In this document: piece after piece, positions 62,834 to 64,000 of the stretch
Position numbering within the stretch: the first letter of the stretch is position 1
How the letters are laid out: each line of letters opens with the position of its first letter
Source of the DNA: Selaginella tamariscina
Lineage: Eukaryota > Streptophyta > Lycopodiopsida > Selaginellales > Selaginellaceae
Assembly (NCBI GenBank): GCA_003024785.1
Contig: PUQB01000029.1
Coordinates: forward strand, 162,530 to 226,529
DNA: 64,000 nucleotides
Direction: 5' to 3'
The notes under the pieces: model-generated
Told to the model about the DNA's origin: nothing
Database searches by the model: none
The model's input: only the letters and a program-made list of their open reading frames with translations
Translations under genes and position numbers: made by a program

Positions 62834-64000
62834 AAGAGAGAGAGAGAGAGTATGCCTACTACATACTCTTCAATCGTGATTAAAGAGCTATAACAAATTC
62901 AAACGCATTTATATATATAGCAAATTAATACTTTTAAAATTAAAGAAATTTGATTTAATAAATTTATAATTACATTTTAATCCCACTTGAATTCGAATAT
63001 GAGAGTATATGCCCTTCATTCTCTTCAAAAAAATCATACTTAATATAATATTATATTATTTTTAAATTACCACAAGTAGAGAATCTTTATATTCTATTAG
63101 AATATACAAATATTTTTTTAATATTAAAAAAATCACCTTATTTATAGTTTAAAACTCAATTCAAGGGTTTTCTAATTATATATAATAGAAAACCTAAAGA
63201 TAACGTAATTTACTTAATTTTTATGATTATTATTGTTAAATAGAGTATAAAATTAAAATGAATCCAATTAAAATTCTTTAGAATATACTATATCGTAACA
63301 TATTAATATATTTTACGAAATAAATTCAAGGCCATCCAATTAAAGTATATCTCTGCAATATATTATATCGATCTTAAACATAATACATATTTAGTTAAGG
63401 TATATTCTTAAAATATATCATAATATATTATTAAGTTATTCAAGCTTTCTAATATTCTAAATGAAATTTAAACCGAATCAAATATAGATCATTTAATTAG
63501 AACATATGTTTACATGTGAAATAATAATAAATTGAATTAAATACATATACTTAATTTATATAAAAATAAAATAAAACAAACAAATTTAATAATGCATTAC
63601 ATTGTGAGGTATATTTAATTGGTGAATAGCATGAATTACAAGATTAAATAAAAAAATTTAATGTACTTTTAATAATATTTTAGTTTTTAGTTCTAAAACG
63701 CCATAAAATTTTCAAGGATATATAAAATATTTTTGTTCTCATTTAATAAACTTTTTATAAGTTATTAATCAATGCTTTGTTACAATCAAAATTGCTAAGG
63801 AGTGTAATGTATCTTTACATATGTGTACATAACATCCTTATTTTAAATATAATTCTTATTTTAAATAAAATTATAAGAGAGTTTTAATCTCTTGACTGTG
63901 GGAAAAAGATAATAATAAAAAAATATTAAAAACATAAAACATGAAAAGTACACATACCTTATTTCTTATTTACAATTTTCACAAATAAAATTTAATTTGT
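62176..64000. other. AT-rich intergenic tail with compound microsatellite
   Basis: No gene is visible. From about 62,900 on the DNA is very AT-rich, with long A/T runs and TTAATA/TATATT motifs. A (GT)17 tract running into (GA)n lies at 62,796-62,850, in the same order as several others in the window. Confidence 0.5.

Noticed and set aside
63000..64000. AT-rich tail as a matrix-attachment region or centromeric repeat
   Set aside because: High AT content alone is not evidence, and I could find no repeating unit.

Overview
The window reads as nuclear DNA of a land plant, and a lycophyte of the Selaginella type fits best. Multi-exon nuclear genes for plastid proteins (PsbY, plastid enolase, LTD/GDC1, riboflavin synthase, RAP) have GT-AG introns of mostly 50-70 bases. 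One PPR-DYW protein is built almost entirely of short 31-residue repeats of the form AYAQNGH...FDxMPE, a style I associate with Selaginella. The species is an inference. I see no rRNA, convincing tRNA, CRISPR array or prokaryotic operon.

Positions 1-26,000 are a retrotransposon graveyard. A decayed Ty3/gypsy element (about 770-6,461, minus strand) is cut in its integrase by an unidentified insert of about 1.7 kb. Next come two related chromodomain-type gypsy copies facing away from each other (6,776-10,942 minus; 10,941-15,595 plus). They form an inverted repeat of about 8.8 kb, with a 3' LTR at each outer end and no 5' LTR in the middle. Beyond it are a cluster of GGATTAATCC-type palindromes (15,615-16,225), a decayed reading frame of unknown family (16,700-19,620), and a much-decayed gypsy element between LTR-like repeats (21,840-25,560).

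From 26,480 to 62,175 the window is gene-dense, with about 17 genes in 36 kb. In order they are: a small mitochondrial-type protein, SOSEKI, an unidentified gene, PsbY (three units in one polyprotein), ribosomal protein eS17, a cupin, a basic secretory protein, a USP deubiquitinase, riboflavin synthase, a YaaW-like protein, LTD/GDC1, a small stress-type protein, two divergent PPR genes, a PAP28/29-like phosphatase, RAP, plastid enolase, a MAKR/BKI1-like protein and CTP synthase. Many are divergent pairs, and telo-box motifs (AAACCCTAA) lie next to most start regions. Roughly half the products are expected in plastids, but I see no single pathway linking them. The last 1.8 kb is AT-rich with no gene.

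Two points affect how everything here should be read. First, nearly every conserved gene needs one or more 1-2 base corrections, mostly loss of one base in a run of identical bases. In essential genes this looks more like consensus error than gene death. Coordinates below are those of the given sequence, so conceptual translations break at the noted points. Second, introns and spacers are full of (CA)n, (TG)n and (GA)n tracts. In the RAP gene two such tracts are mutually complementary around one exon.
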